A DNA stretch of 64,000 nt, taken from NCBI RefSeq assembly GCF_013694105.1, contig NZ_JACEFG010000002.1, forward strand, positions 1,144,652 to 1,208,651, written 5' to 3'. A model generated the notes under the pieces. That model did not search any database and was not told the DNA's origin. It worked only from the letters and a program-made list of their open reading frames with translations. The position numbers and the translations under genes were made by a program. The stretch is from Halobacillus locisalis. GTDB lineage: Bacteria > Bacillota > Bacilli > Bacillales > Halobacillaceae. Below are positions 17,279 through 26,183 of this stretch, piece by piece (within the stretch, counting starts at the first letter, position 1; every line of letters begins with the position of its first letter).

Positions 17279-17311
17279 AAATAAGGAAGGAGCTGGGTAG
17301 CTCCTTCCTTA
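17279..17311 (-). terminator. Terminator of yumC
   Basis: AAGGAAGGAGCT and AGCTCCTTCCTT form a 12-bp stem (GGGT loop) just after the yumC stop; minus-strand T's follow. Confidence 0.88.
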
Positions 17312-18301
17312 TTAATTATCAAACATGCTTGTGGAATGTTTCGGTTGAACTCGAGCATCTGGATCAATATAGGCTTTAGCATTGTTGACAGCGGTTGGAC
17401 CTTCGCCGAAGCCTGAGGCGATGAGTTTGACTTTACCAGGATATGTGCAAATATCTCCTGCAGCGTAAATGCCTTCAATATTCGTCTCCATTTTAGAGTT
17501 GACGACGATACTGTTCTTGTCGATTTCCAGCTCCCAGTCTTTAATAGGTCCAAGAGATGAAATGAAGCCGTAATTAATGATTACATCGTCCACTTCAATC
17601 AATTCTTCTTTATCCCCTTTAACCTCATTGATTCTAACTTGCTCAATGCGTTCTTCTCCAATAAGTTCTTCTGGGGCATAAGGAGTGTACACGTTCACAG
17701 TAGAATTTCTTAGTTGTTCGACGCTGTGCTCATGGGCTCTGAATTTACCGCGACGGTGAACGATTGAAACTTGTTTGGCTATCGGTTCCAACATTAAAGC
17801 CCAGTCCACAGCCGAGTCTCCTCCACCTGCGATCAAGACGTTCTTATCTTTGAATTGGTCCATGTCGCTCACATGATAATGAAGGTTAGTATCTTCAAAT
17901 TTTTCTGTGTTGTCGATTTTCAGCTTTCTCGGTGCAAAGGCACCGTTCCCAGCTGTAATGACCATTGTTCTTGTATAATGCACATCTTTATTCGTCGTTA
18001 GTTTAAGTACATTGTCCTCGACTCGTTCTACATGCTTCACTTCTTCTTGAAGTGCGACGGTCGGGTCAAAAGCCATTGCTTGTTCTTCAAGGCTGTCTAC
18101 AAGTTCTTGAGCACGTACTTTAGGGAATCCAGCTACATCGTAAATGAATTTTTCTGGATACAATGCGCTCAGTTGGCCACCTAAATGAGGAAGACTTTCA
18201 ATTATTTTTACACTTGCTTGACGCATGCCACCGTAGAAAGCGGTGAACAACCCTACAGGACCAGCACCAATAACGGTTATATCATATATTTTGTCACTCA
18301 T
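17312..18301 (-). CDS. yumC: Ferredoxin/flavodoxin--NADP+ reductase YumC
   Basis: A 329-residue flavoprotein of the thioredoxin-reductase-like FNR class (B. subtilis YumC). The FAD-binding GAGPVGLF motif is at residues 12-19, the NADP loop [11 protein letters not shown] near 155, and the second FAD motif [12 protein letters not shown] near 280. It lacks the CxxC of thioredoxin reductase, as expected. It passes electrons between NADPH and ferredoxin or flavodoxin. Start at 18301 follows AGGAGG; upstream residues in the open frame are not used. Confidence 0.94.
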   Translation of the reverse strand: MSDKIYDITVIGAGPVGLFTAFYGGMRQASVKIIESLPHLGGQLSALYPEKFIYDVAGFPKVRAQELVDSLEEQAMAFDPTVALQEEVKHVERVEDNVLKLTTNKDVHYTRTMVITAGNGAFAPRKLKIDNTEKFEDTNLHYHVSDMDQFKDKNVLIAGGGDSAVDWALMLEPIAKQVSIVHRRGKFRAHEHSVEQLRNSTVNVYTPYAPEELIGEERIEQVRINEVKGDKEELIEVDDVIINYGFISSLGPIKDWELEIDKNSIVVNSKMETNIEGIYAAGDICTYPGKVKLIASGFGEGPTAVNNAKAYIDPDARVQPKHSTSMFDN

Positions 18302-18596
18302 AATGAACCTCCTGTTGAAAAATGTCACTAAACAACATTCTATCATAAAATTTTTCTAGATGGGAATTCTACGTGATGTAAGCATTTTCAAAAAGCGTAA
18401 TTATTCCATTATTTCGATAACTGTTTTATGGGTTGAAAATATTAATCAAAAGGTCTAAGATGGGACTAGATAACTTATTACGAAATTGTGACAACTTCTT
18501 CTATAAGTCGTCAGGCTTTTTTTTATTTCATAATGTGAAAGTAGTCACAAACAATAGTCTTCGGATAAAAATACTACGAGATGGAAGTGATTGATC
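18302..18596. other. Divergent regulatory region yumC / yumB
   Basis: This 295-base gap between divergent flavoprotein genes contains a Rex-like operator (18533-18550) and a further TTGTGA half site at 18485-18490. A T-rich stretch at 18518-18529 follows a weak stem. No small gene is evident. Confidence 0.6.
18533..18550. promoter_or_regulatory. Putative Rex operator upstream of the NADH dehydrogenase gene
   Basis: ATGTGAAAGTAGTCACAA matches the Rex consensus TTGTGA-N6-TCACAA at 11 of 12 defined positions. Rex senses the NADH/NAD+ ratio and represses ndh-type genes in Gram-positive bacteria; the site is 47 bases before an NDH-2 gene. Confidence 0.75.
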
Positions 18597-19820
18597 ATGA
18601 AAAACCCTAACATCGTCATCCTTGGTGCTGGTTACGGAGGAATTATGACCGCTGTTAAGCTACAAAAAAGTTTAGGTGCCAATGATGCTAAGATTACTTT
18701 GGTGAACAAGCACGATTACCATTACCAAACGACTTGGCTACACGAAAACGCAGCAGGTACCCTACACCACGATCGTACACGCATTCAGATCAAAGATGTT
18801 GTCAATACGAGCCGAGTGAACTTTGTTCAAGACACTGTGACTGAAATCAAGCCTGATGAGAAAAAAGTCATCCTTGAAAACGGAGATCTTTCTTACGACT
18901 ATTTAGTCATTGCTTTAGGCTTTGAAGCAGCGACATTCGGAATCCCTGGATTAGAAGAGCACGCTTATACGATTAACAACATTAACAGCTCCCGTTTGAT
19001 TCGTCAGCATATTGAATACAACTTTGCTAAGTACAACAACGAAGCCGAAACAAAACAAGAGCGCTTGAATATCGTTGTCGGTGGTGCTGGTTTCACTGGA
19101 ATCGAATTTGTCGGTGAACTTGCGAATCGTATTCCAGAACTATGTAAAGAATACGACGTCCCACGTGAGAACGTTCGAATCATCAACGTCGAAGCTGCGC
19201 CGACGGCCCTACCTGGATTTGACCCTGCTCTTGTGGAGTATGCAATGAACTCTCTTGAAGCGAGAGGTGTTGAATTCAAAATCGGCGCGATGATCAAAGA
19301 AGTAACAGCGGACAAGCTTGTGTTCGAAAAAGACGAAGAGCGTGAGGAAATCCCGACAAACACAGTCGTTTGGGCTGCTGGTGTACGTGGTAATTCACTA
19401 GTCGAAAATGCTGGCTTCGAATCGAACCGTGGTCGTACGCCTGTAAGCGATGAACTGCGTCCAAAAGGATACGATGATGTATTCATCGTAGGTGATTGTG
19501 CCTTGATCATGAATGAAGAGACAGGCCGTCCTTATCCTCCAACTGCGCAAATCGCCATTCAGCAAGCGGAACAGCTAGCGGCTAACCTGAAGAGCATTAT
19601 TCGTGGCGAAGGTCATGTGGAGCCGTTTGAACCGAACATTCAAGGTACAGTTGCATCACTAGGTGATGACGATGCGATTGGTGTCATCTTTGATGGCAAG
19701 AAGCTATTCGGTTGGCAAGCGACTGCCATGAAGAAGATCATTGATAACCGTTACCTTCTGAAACTTGGTGGCGTTCCACTTGTACTGAAAAAAGGAAAAT
19801 TGAATTTCTTTAACTTCTAA
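18597..19820 (+). CDS. yumB: Type II NADH dehydrogenase-like protein YumB
   Basis: A 407-residue FAD-dependent NAD(P)H oxidoreductase. It has [14 protein letters not shown] (FAD) at the N-terminus, [16 protein letters not shown] (NADH) near 160 and [10 protein letters not shown] (FAD) near 295; the C-terminus KKGKLNFF is a family end. NDH-2 enzymes pass electrons from NADH to menaquinone at the inner membrane face without pumping protons, which links to the men genes in this window. Start ATG 18597 after AGATGGAAGTG. Upstream Rex-like site implies redox control. Confidence 0.9.
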   Translation: MKNPNIVILGAGYGGIMTAVKLQKSLGANDAKITLVNKHDYHYQTTWLHENAAGTLHHDRTRIQIKDVVNTSRVNFVQDTVTEIKPDEKKVILENGDLSYDYLVIALGFEAATFGIPGLEEHAYTINNINSSRLIRQHIEYNFAKYNNEAETKQERLNIVVGGAGFTGIEFVGELANRIPELCKEYDVPRENVRIINVEAAPTALPGFDPALVEYAMNSLEARGVEFKIGAMIKEVTADKLVFEKDEEREEIPTNTVVWAAGVRGNSLVENAGFESNRGRTPVSDELRPKGYDDVFIVGDCALIMNEETGRPYPPTAQIAIQQAEQLAANLKSIIRGEGHVEPFEPNIQGTVASLGDDDAIGVIFDGKKLFGWQATAMKKIIDNRYLLKLGGVPLVLKKGKLNFFNF

Positions 19821-19828
19821 TATCTTTT

Positions 19829-19862
19829 AAAAAGCAAAGGCCCCATGCCTTTGCTTTTTTTT
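19829..19862 (+). terminator. Terminator after yumB
   Basis: AAAGCAAAGGC, loop CCCAT, GCCTTTGCTTT then T run. Confidence 0.92.
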
Positions 19863-19971
19863 GCGAGCGCTTGGAAGGAAAAGAGTCCAGGCCTCAATTC
19901 TCACTAGCTTGCGATTTTGAGTAAACAGATATAAAATGTGTTTTGGTGATGTTTTTTTAGGGGGAAATGTG

Positions 19972-20289
19972 TTGAATATCGTACAGTTTATTGTATCTAT
20001 GTTACTATTTTTCGTGTTGTTTTTCGGTATTTCTTTTCTTTTAAATATGATTTTGCGTTCATCCTGGATCATGTCCATCGTTTATCCAATCATAGTGTTG
20101 TTCATCGTTGACGATTTTCCATGGACAGATTACTTCTCACAACCAGGGGAAGCCTTTCCGGTGGTGTTTGAACAAATAGGCAATTTGAAAATCGTTGATA
20201 TCATCATTTTGGCAAGTGGGTTTGCTGGAACAATTGTGGCTGGACTCGTTATACGATGGTTAAGAAAAAATGGATATCAAATGTTCTAA
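19972..20289 (+). CDS. yuiB: YuiB family membrane protein
   Basis: A 105-residue protein with three hydrophobic segments (MLLFFVLFFGISFLLNMI, IMSIVYPIIVLFIVDD, IIILASGFAGTIVAGLVI) and the family end RWLRKNGYQMF. It matches B. subtilis YuiB in order and length. TTG start at 19972 is preferred: it follows AGGGGGA at 6-7 bases and gives the family-typical N-terminus. Function unknown. Confidence 0.85.
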   Translation: MNIVQFIVSMLLFFVLFFGISFLLNMILRSSWIMSIVYPIIVLFIVDDFPWTDYFSQPGEAFPVVFEQIGNLKIVDIIILASGFAGTIVAGLVIRWLRKNGYQMF

Positions 20290-20294
20290 TACAT

Positions 20295-20325
20295 ACGCTG
20301 TCGCCTATTGGTGATGGCGTTTTTC
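20295..20325 (+). terminator. Terminator after yuiB
   Basis: ACGCTGTCGCC, loop TATT, GGTGATGGCGT (11 bp with three G-U pairs) followed by TTTTC. Confidence 0.72.
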
Positions 20326-20373
20326 TATGAATAAATTCACAACGTTTGGACATGATGACACCTAGAGGTGATT

Positions 20374-21057
20374 ATGATGAACAACCGTTACTGGAACATC
20401 GGTTTAGGACTCTTATTCGTATTCGCTCTTTATAGTACGATCAGTAATATATCGAACCTATCGCTGTCTGATTTCGATGAGTGGATCGCTTCAAAGTTTG
20501 AAGAAACAACATTCGAAGGGACTCCTGTAGATAGAAGTCTGGTGGATTTGAATGACAAATCATTGAACGTGAAGAATGCTCAACAGACATATGTTTCAAC
20601 TTCCGCGATAGAAGCGGTCAAAACACTAGAGGAAGCGATTGACGTAAGCCACTACCCAAGCCATACCGTTGTAGCCACTGGATACACAGCAGGAATCGAA
20701 TCGACTGGGAAAACTCCGGATCATCCAGAGTATGGCATAACGTTTTCTGGTGTGGAGGTGAAACGGGATCTTTATTCGACAATTGCCGCTGACTTGGATG
20801 TCTTTCCTCTTGGAACGGTTCTGTTTATCCCTGGCTACGGTTACGGGGTAGTTGCAGACAAGGGAAGCGCAATCAAAGGAGACAAGCTGGACTTGTATTT
20901 TTCTACGGTGGATGATGTGTATGAACAATGGGGTAAAAAGACAGTGGATGTTTATGTAGTTGAAGAAGGAAACGGACAACTGACGGAAGATGAGCTGAAG
21001 GCTTTGAATGAGACCGAGGCATTACAGGTTTTTCGTTCACAAATGTTAGAGCAGTAA
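20374..21057 (+). CDS. yuiC: YuiC, 3D-domain cell-wall protein
   Basis: A 227-residue protein with an N-terminal membrane or signal helix ([15 protein letters not shown]) and a C-terminal 3D domain, so called for its conserved aspartates. In the domain are [20 protein letters not shown] and [16 protein letters not shown], where the catalytic Asp residues lie. It is related to the lytic transglycosylase fold of MltA and Sps proteins; B. subtilis YuiC is a stationary-phase peptidoglycan-acting enzyme. RBS AGAGGTG; ATG 20374 or 20377 are both possible. Confidence 0.9.
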   Translation: MMNNRYWNIGLGLLFVFALYSTISNISNLSLSDFDEWIASKFEETTFEGTPVDRSLVDLNDKSLNVKNAQQTYVSTSAIEAVKTLEEAIDVSHYPSHTVVATGYTAGIESTGKTPDHPEYGITFSGVEVKRDLYSTIAADLDVFPLGTVLFIPGYGYGVVADKGSAIKGDKLDLYFSTVDDVYEQWGKKTVDVYVVEEGNGQLTEDELKALNETEALQVFRSQMLEQ

Positions 21058-21104
21058 AAACAAAAGATCACCTTCCCTAAATGGACAGGTGATCTTTTGT
21101 TTTT
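21058..21104. terminator. Bidirectional terminator between yuiC and yuiD
   Basis: ACAAAAGATCACCT and AGGTGATCTTTTGT form a 14-bp stem followed by TTTT; convergent genes. Confidence 0.92.
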
Positions 21105-21585
21105 AATAAATAAGTGTGTGTAATAAGAAGGTGAGAAGGATTCCGGTCAGACCTCCAAAGAATACTTCAATGGGCTGGTGACCTAGGAGTTCTTTCAATT
21201 CCTCTTTCTTCTGGTATTCTTCTTTATTGCCCCAATCCCTGGCTTCATGGACAATGCGGTTGAAGTCTTTAACTAAGATATTAAGCATAATGGCTTGTTC
21301 ACCTGTTTGGCGACGCACTCCAGTAGAGTCGAACATGACGATAATGGTGAAGACACAAGCAACAGCAAAAATAGATGAGTCGAATCCTTGCTCAATTCCT
21401 ACGCCTGTAGCAAGGGCTGTGACCGCAGCAGAGTGACTGCTGGGCATGCCACCTGTACTAAAGGCTAAGGTCGGATTGAAATGACGTGAGGCGATGAATT
21501 GGATCGGTACCTTCACTGCTTGAGCGAAAAAAATGGAGGCGATCGACGCCCATAAGGGGAAGTTATGTAGTAAATCGAACAACAT
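21103..21585 (-). CDS. yuiD: YuiD, divergent PAP2 family membrane protein
   Basis: A 160-residue membrane protein of the DUF212 / divergent PAP2 family. The conserved SGGMPSSHSAAVTALA block (about residues 45-60) holds the PAP2-like phosphatase signature and FDSTGVRRQTG is the second family block. Substrate unknown, perhaps a lipid phosphate. The gene order yuiB-yuiC-yuiD is conserved. RBS AAAGGATG before the ATG. Confidence 0.9.
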   Translation of the reverse strand: MLFDLLHNFPLWASIASIFFAQAVKVPIQFIASRHFNPTLAFSTGGMPSSHSAAVTALATGVGIEQGFDSSIFAVACVFTIIVMFDSTGVRRQTGEQAIMLNILVKDFNRIVHEARDWGNKEEYQKKEELKELLGHQPIEVFFGGLTGILLTFLLHTLIY

Positions 21586-21747
21586 GGTGACATCCTTTCC
21601 GGCTACATGAGGTTGATGAATGGTTCTTTTTTGTGTATTTTATCCAAGCAAGAACAAGGCTATTATATCATAATTCATAGAAACTTGATCCTCTTCACAA
21701 GGCAAAGATTACATTTTTTTGTATACTGAGGAAGGAGGTGCTTGATC

Positions 21748-23208
21748 ATGTTTACCATTCAATCGATTAATCAGAGCGTTACAAAAACCGTATTGGTCGG
21801 TTTATTTGAAGACGAAAAGGAAGTTAGGCTCTCATTTGAAGTAGGTGAGGAGCTACATACGTATGTGAACAGAGGTGATGTTTCGGCAAAATTCAAAGCC
21901 GTTACGCCCATTTTGCTTGCGAATGAACAGTCCCTTGAGCAGATTTATGTAGTCGGGTTAGGGAAAAAGGAACATATCACAAGTGACCGGTTTAGAAAAG
22001 TGCTTGGTCATGCGTTTCAACGTGTCCAAAAAGATGGCATTCAAGAATTGACCGTCGATTTGGACGGGTTCATCGGTCATCTTGATTTTGAAACAAGCGT
22101 CCCGCAATTGGCTGAATCATTCGTGGTGTCCACGTATGCATTGCCAACATTGAAGTCAAAAGAGGCCAAGTCTAACAAGATTGAGAAACTGCATGTGAGA
22201 ACAGAGCGCGAGAGTGGAGATGTGTTATCTCTTTTAGAAAAAGGGGATGCATTTGCTAGAGGCGTGAACGCGGCGAGGAACCTTGTTCACCTGCCAGCCA
22301 ATATCGTGACAGCAACAAAACTTGCTGAACATGCAAAGCAACTGGCTGCGAAGTACGGGATGGATGTTCAAATCCTTGATAAGAAAGAAATGGAAGACTT
22401 AGGTATGGGGGCATTACTAGCCGTGAATCAAGGCTCTACAGAACCCCCGAAAATGATCGTCCTGAAATATCAAGGTCTTGAGGAATGGTCGGATGTAACC
22501 GCATTTGTCGGAAAAGGCATTACGTATGATACAGGAGGCTACTCCATTAAACCGAAAACCGGCATGCCTGGAATGAAAGGTGACATGGGAGGAGCGGCCG
22601 CTGTTCTTGGTGCCATGGAAACCATTGGTATGCAAAAGCCGAAGAAGAATGTGATTGCCGTCATCCCGTCTTCTGATAATATGATTTCAGGGGATGCCTT
22701 CAAGCCAGACGATGTGATTACGTCTATGAGTGGCCAGACAATCGAAGTGTTGAATACAGATGCTGAAGGTCGCTTAGCCTTAGCAGACGGTGTGACCTAT
22801 GCGAAAGAAGAGGGAGCGGAACGCATCATAAACGTTGCTACCCTGACTGGAGGTGTGGTCACTGCCTTGGGTTCATGGATGACGGGAGCTATGACTAATG
22901 ATGCGCCGCTTTACTCTGACCTTGAGGAAAGAGCTTCTTTGATGGGAGAGCCGATTTGGCAGCTTCCTTATAATGAGGATTACAAGGCGCAAGTGAGGAA
23001 GAGTGACATTGCTGATTTAAATAATTCTCCGACAAGGAAGGCGCACGCGATCATGGGTGGGGCCTTCGTCGGAGCTTTTGTAGGCAAAACGCCGTGGGTA
23101 CACTTAGATATCGCCGGAACGTCGGTAGCAGAAGGACCTCATGAACTAGGTCCAAAAGGTCCAACAGGAGTCATGTCTAAGACATTAGCGAGCTATATCA
23201 TCAGATAA
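21748..23208 (+). CDS. pepA: Leucyl (cytosol) aminopeptidase, M17 family
   Basis: A 486-residue M17 aminopeptidase (YuiE in B. subtilis). The C-terminal catalytic domain has VGKGITYDTGGYSIKPK (Lys and Asp metal ligands, near residue 255), KGDMGGAAAVLG, and the signature NTDAEGRLALAD near 335, with the Asp/Glu pair that binds two metal ions. It removes N-terminal residues from peptides in the cytosol as a hexamer. Start at 21748 follows GGAAGGAGGTG. Confidence 0.95.
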   Translation: MFTIQSINQSVTKTVLVGLFEDEKEVRLSFEVGEELHTYVNRGDVSAKFKAVTPILLANEQSLEQIYVVGLGKKEHITSDRFRKVLGHAFQRVQKDGIQELTVDLDGFIGHLDFETSVPQLAESFVVSTYALPTLKSKEAKSNKIEKLHVRTERESGDVLSLLEKGDAFARGVNAARNLVHLPANIVTATKLAEHAKQLAAKYGMDVQILDKKEMEDLGMGALLAVNQGSTEPPKMIVLKYQGLEEWSDVTAFVGKGITYDTGGYSIKPKTGMPGMKGDMGGAAAVLGAMETIGMQKPKKNVIAVIPSSDNMISGDAFKPDDVITSMSGQTIEVLNTDAEGRLALADGVTYAKEEGAERIINVATLTGGVVTALGSWMTGAMTNDAPLYSDLEERASLMGEPIWQLPYNEDYKAQVRKSDIADLNNSPTRKAHAIMGGAFVGAFVGKTPWVHLDIAGTSVAEGPHELGPKGPTGVMSKTLASYIIR

Positions 23209-23212
23209 ATGA

Positions 23213-23247
23213 AATCCCTGAGTGCTGAAGACACTCAGGGATTTTTT
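23213..23247 (+). terminator. Terminator after pepA
   Basis: AATCCCTGAGTG and CACTCAGGGATT form a 12-bp stem followed by TTTT. Confidence 0.92.
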
Positions 23248-23292
23248 GTGTGGCCATTTTCTTCAAGGAACGGATAAAGCCCGCGGGTATTT

Positions 23293-23462
23293 CGGACACA
23301 GGGCTATAATTCGGACAAATGAAATGTTAATCCGGACATCGGCTAGTGTGATTCGGACACAGTCTCGCGTATTCCGGACATTTGGCAATGATTCGGACAT
23401 AAGAAAGTCTATACCGGACATCGGTTCGTGTAATTCGGACAAAGCTGACCGTAATTCGGACA
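23293..23462 (+). repeat. 21-bp-phased CGGACA array (9 units)
   Basis: CGGACA starts at 23293, 23312, 23333, 23354, 23375, 23394, 23415, 23436 and 23457; steps are 21 bases except two of 19. Units are preceded by AT[TC]: TTCGGACA and CCGGACA forms largely alternate. Spacers are not conserved. This array stands alone, without the hairpin found beside the others. It fills the gap between pepA and the 62-aa gene. Confidence 0.9.
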
Positions 23463-23564
23463 CCACAATTTCATCCTGATTTAGTGAAAAACACGAACAA
23501 AGCCTAAACAAAAAAAGTAAGAGGTGTATAAGATATAGGAAGTCTATCGGAGGGGCGGATGAGT

Positions 23565-23747
23565 ATGTCCCACTTTTTGTATCCATCATCTCGGCTTGCG
23601 GATAGGTTGGGTACCTATATCAATGCCGGTACACATGAATATTCGGTCCTTGGAGTGTTGTATGGCTGGGATGATTCAGTGATTTATATCCAGGTCGGAG
23701 ATCGAGTGATTTGGCTCGATTTGGGGGAGGTAATAAGTATTGAGTAA
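23565..23747 (+). CDS. Small DUF2642-like protein (60 aa), tentative
   Basis: A 60-residue protein, MSHFLYPSSRLADRLGTYI at the start and IYIQVGDRVIWLDLGEVISIE at the end. The strand-rich, SH3-like pattern recalls YuzF/DUF2642 proteins of Bacillaceae, but I am not certain. GGAGGGG lies 9 bases before ATG 23565; ATG 23559 is only 3 bases away from it. No known role. Confidence 0.6.
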   Translation: MSHFLYPSSRLADRLGTYINAGTHEYSVLGVLYGWDDSVIYIQVGDRVIWLDLGEVISIE

Positions 23748-23748
23748 A

Positions 23749-23777
23749 AGACACCCCCTACCGAGTAGAGGGTGTCT
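23749..23777. terminator. Hairpin between the 62-codon gene and deoD
   Basis: AGACACCCCCTAC, loop CGA, GTAGAGGGTGTCT; convergent genes. No clear T run, so termination strength is uncertain. Confidence 0.65.
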
Positions 23778-23783
23778 AGGTGA

Positions 23784-24494
23784 TTAATCTTGAATAGCAG
23801 CTTCTAGTGCAACTTCAATCATATCATTGAACGTGGTTTGACGTTCTTCGGCAGTCGTTTCTTCACCAGTCAGAATATGATCGCTGACGGTTAAGACCGA
23901 TAGAGCCTGACGATTATATTTCGCTGCCAATGTGTACAATGCTGTTGTTTCCATTTCTACAGCTAACACATTGTATTTAGCTAATAGGTTGAACATGTCC
24001 ATCGCGTTATCCCGGTAGAAACTATCACTCGTGAATACGTTACCGACGCGTAGATTCAAGCCTTTTGCTTCACCAGCATCGTAAGCATTTTTGAGTAGAC
24101 CGAAGTCTGCTGTTGGAGCAAAATCGATTCCGCCGAATACCATGCGGTTCATTTGGGAATCTGTTGTAGACGTAGAAGCAAGAATGACGTCACGGACTTT
24201 TACATCACTTTGAAGTGCGCCGCATGACCCAACTCGGATCAATTTCTTAACATCAAAGCCTTCAATGAGTTCATTCACATAAATAGAGATAGATGGAACG
24301 CCCATTCCTGTACCTTGAACGGAAATACGTTCTCCTTTGTAAGTACCTGTATAGCCGTACATGCCACGTACTTCGTTATAGCATGTCACGTCTTCTAGGA
24401 AGTTTTCAGCAATATATTTTGCGCGTAGTGGATCACCTGGTAGAAGGATTTTATCTGCAATATCTCCAGGATTTGCACCGATGTGTGTTGTCAT
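23784..24494 (-). CDS. deoD: Purine-nucleoside phosphorylase DeoD
   Basis: A 236-residue hexameric-type purine nucleoside phosphorylase. Family blocks: [19 protein letters not shown] at the start (phosphate site), [19 protein letters not shown] and [13 protein letters not shown] (ribose and base site Glu residues), and SDHILTGEE with the catalytic Asp. It splits purine (deoxy)nucleosides with phosphate in salvage. RBS GAGGAGGT before the ATG. Confidence 0.95.
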   Translation of the reverse strand: MTTHIGANPGDIADKILLPGDPLRAKYIAENFLEDVTCYNEVRGMYGYTGTYKGERISVQGTGMGVPSISIYVNELIEGFDVKKLIRVGSCGALQSDVKVRDVILASTSTTDSQMNRMVFGGIDFAPTADFGLLKNAYDAGEAKGLNLRVGNVFTSDSFYRDNAMDMFNLLAKYNVLAVEMETTALYTLAAKYNRQALSVLTVSDHILTGEETTAEERQTTFNDMIEVALEAAIQD

Positions 24495-24623
24495 GGGTAT
24501 GACCTCCTCCGTATCTTTAGACTATTTTAAAGTACCACACAGAATCTTAGAAGACAAATGATGTTGTATTCATGTGTGGGGCTGATAAAATAGGATTACA
24601 GAACAATGCTGGGAGAGGGACTT

Positions 24624-25649
24624 ATGCGCTATGCTTCGATTGAAAATATCAAACAAAATGATCAACTAGGAAAAAATATATACGCCAACGACGGACGCGT
24701 ACTTTTAAGTAAAGGTGTGACGTTCACTGTCGGCTTAATCTCTCGTCTCAAAAATATGGGGGTCGAAGCTGTTTACTTAATGGATGGGGAAGGAATAGTA
24801 GAACAGGAAGAAGATTCCTTCGATGAGCAAACAAAACGCGAAGTGATGGCGAATTTGTCGAGTTCGTTCGATTATATTCAATCGGGCAAAGACTTTAACC
24901 CTCAAAGAATCGGGAAATCCGCTCAAAAAATCATGGAAGAGCTCATGTCTTCGAAAGATGTATTGCTTCACCTCAGTGATATACGGACGAAAGGGAATCA
25001 ACTCTTCGTCCATTCTACACACGTCGCGATTATGTCTGTATTGATTGGCATGAAGCTCGGTTATCCTCCTCGAGATTTGCAAGAATTAGGTACAGGGGCA
25101 TTGCTTCATGATGTAGGTAAGTCACTGCCTCGTCAGCCCGGAAAAGAGCAGCACCACACATGGAGAGGTTTCAATGTACTTCGTCAGAGTAGAGAGCTGA
25201 GTACGTTAGTGGCTCACGTGGCTTTCCAGCATCATGAACGATTGGATGGGAGTGGCGAGCCAAGGGGGATTACGAAAGAGAAGCTACATCCCTATGCGAA
25301 GATTGTGAGCATTGCCAATGACTTTGACAATCTTGTGGCTCCGGTAGATGGATCGGAAGCGTTAATGCCTTATGAAGCCTGTGAAAAGATACTTAGTTTA
25401 ACAGGAACCTGGTATGAACATGATATGGTGTGGCAATTCTTAAGAAGTATTGCCATCTATCCGAATGGTTCGAATGTCCGGCTGTCCAATGGGAAGTATG
25501 GAACCATTACAGCTCAAAACAAAGGATTACCTCAAAGGCCGGTTGTCCGTGCTTTTGCCAATAATGAGCTCATGAATGACTATGATGTAGAAATTATCGA
25601 TTTATCGAAACACACAACCGTATTCATCACCAAAATGATGAATGATTAA
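24624..25649 (+). CDS. HD-GYP domain protein with variant GEP motif
   Basis: A 341-residue paralogue of the protein at 901-1995, with the same N-terminal domain (LGKNIYANDGRVLLSKGV) and the same C-terminal part (YPNGSNVRLSNGKYGTI). The HD motif HDVGK is near residue 162. The second signature reads HHERLDGSGEPRG: tyrosine of GYP is replaced by glutamate. Several residues between the motifs are missing compared with the first copy (short PGKEQHHTW segment). Metal ligands seem kept, but c-di-GMP specificity may be changed. Start 24624 after GGGAGAGG. Confidence 0.88.
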   Translation: MRYASIENIKQNDQLGKNIYANDGRVLLSKGVTFTVGLISRLKNMGVEAVYLMDGEGIVEQEEDSFDEQTKREVMANLSSSFDYIQSGKDFNPQRIGKSAQKIMEELMSSKDVLLHLSDIRTKGNQLFVHSTHVAIMSVLIGMKLGYPPRDLQELGTGALLHDVGKSLPRQPGKEQHHTWRGFNVLRQSRELSTLVAHVAFQHHERLDGSGEPRGITKEKLHPYAKIVSIANDFDNLVAPVDGSEALMPYEACEKILSLTGTWYEHDMVWQFLRSIAIYPNGSNVRLSNGKYGTITAQNKGLPQRPVVRAFANNELMNDYDVEIIDLSKHTTVFITKMMND

Positions 25650-25688
25650 GCTTCTAATTTCAAGGAGCGAGTAAGGAGTGCAGAGAAC

Positions 25689-26177
25689 GTGAATATTTCC
25701 ATTTCAAAATTACCTGGAATCGGACAGAAAATCTCTTTGAAAACAGGTGAAGATAGCATGCTGGTTCTCATCGTTCATCATACAGGGAAGCGAGAGCTTT
25801 ACTTTTTTGATGATGCGGATAGTGAGGAAGCGGACTTTGCTATGGACTTGACTTCAGATGAAACGAGAGAGCTTGGTGCTCAGTTATTAGGGGCGACGTA
25901 TCAACCTGTTGATGCTGATAAGTTGAAAGTCTTCCAAAATCAAATCGTCATTGATTGGGTAGAGTTGCTAGAGAAGTCCAGCCTTGCCTATAAGACGATT
26001 GAAGAATCTGAAGTGAGGAATAAAACAGGGGCCACGATTATAGGAATCGTAAAAGGGGATGAAACGATCGCCATTCCGGAAGCAGATACGAAGTTACAAC
26101 CAGGAGATGTCATCATGACCATAGGAAAACAAGATCAAATCGATACCTTGTCTGACTTGTGTAAAGGAGAGGAATGA
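25689..26177 (+). CDS. Regulatory subunit of K+/H+ antiporter (KhtT / AmhM type)
   Basis: A 162-residue cytosolic protein whose C-terminal half is an RCK_C (TrkA-C) domain: GATIIGIVKGDETIAIPEADTKLQPGDVIMTIG pattern in pieces (TIIGIVKGDE, LQPGDVIMTIGK). Such subunits bind nucleotides and gate the partner antiporter. It starts with GTG and ends 6 bases before the antiporter gene, forming a two-gene unit like khtT-khtU or amhM-amhT. Which of the two systems it corresponds to cannot be told from sequence alone. Confidence 0.87.
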   Translation: MNISISKLPGIGQKISLKTGEDSMLVLIVHHTGKRELYFFDDADSEEADFAMDLTSDETRELGAQLLGATYQPVDADKLKVFQNQIVIDWVELLEKSSLAYKTIEESEVRNKTGATIIGIVKGDETIAIPEADTKLQPGDVIMTIGKQDQIDTLSDLCKGEE

Positions 26178-26183
26178 TGACTG

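Noticed and set aside
23293..23462. CRISPR array
   Set aside because: The repeated motif is only 6-9 bases, spacing is 21 bases and there are no cas genes; a CRISPR needs 21-48-base repeats and longer spacers.
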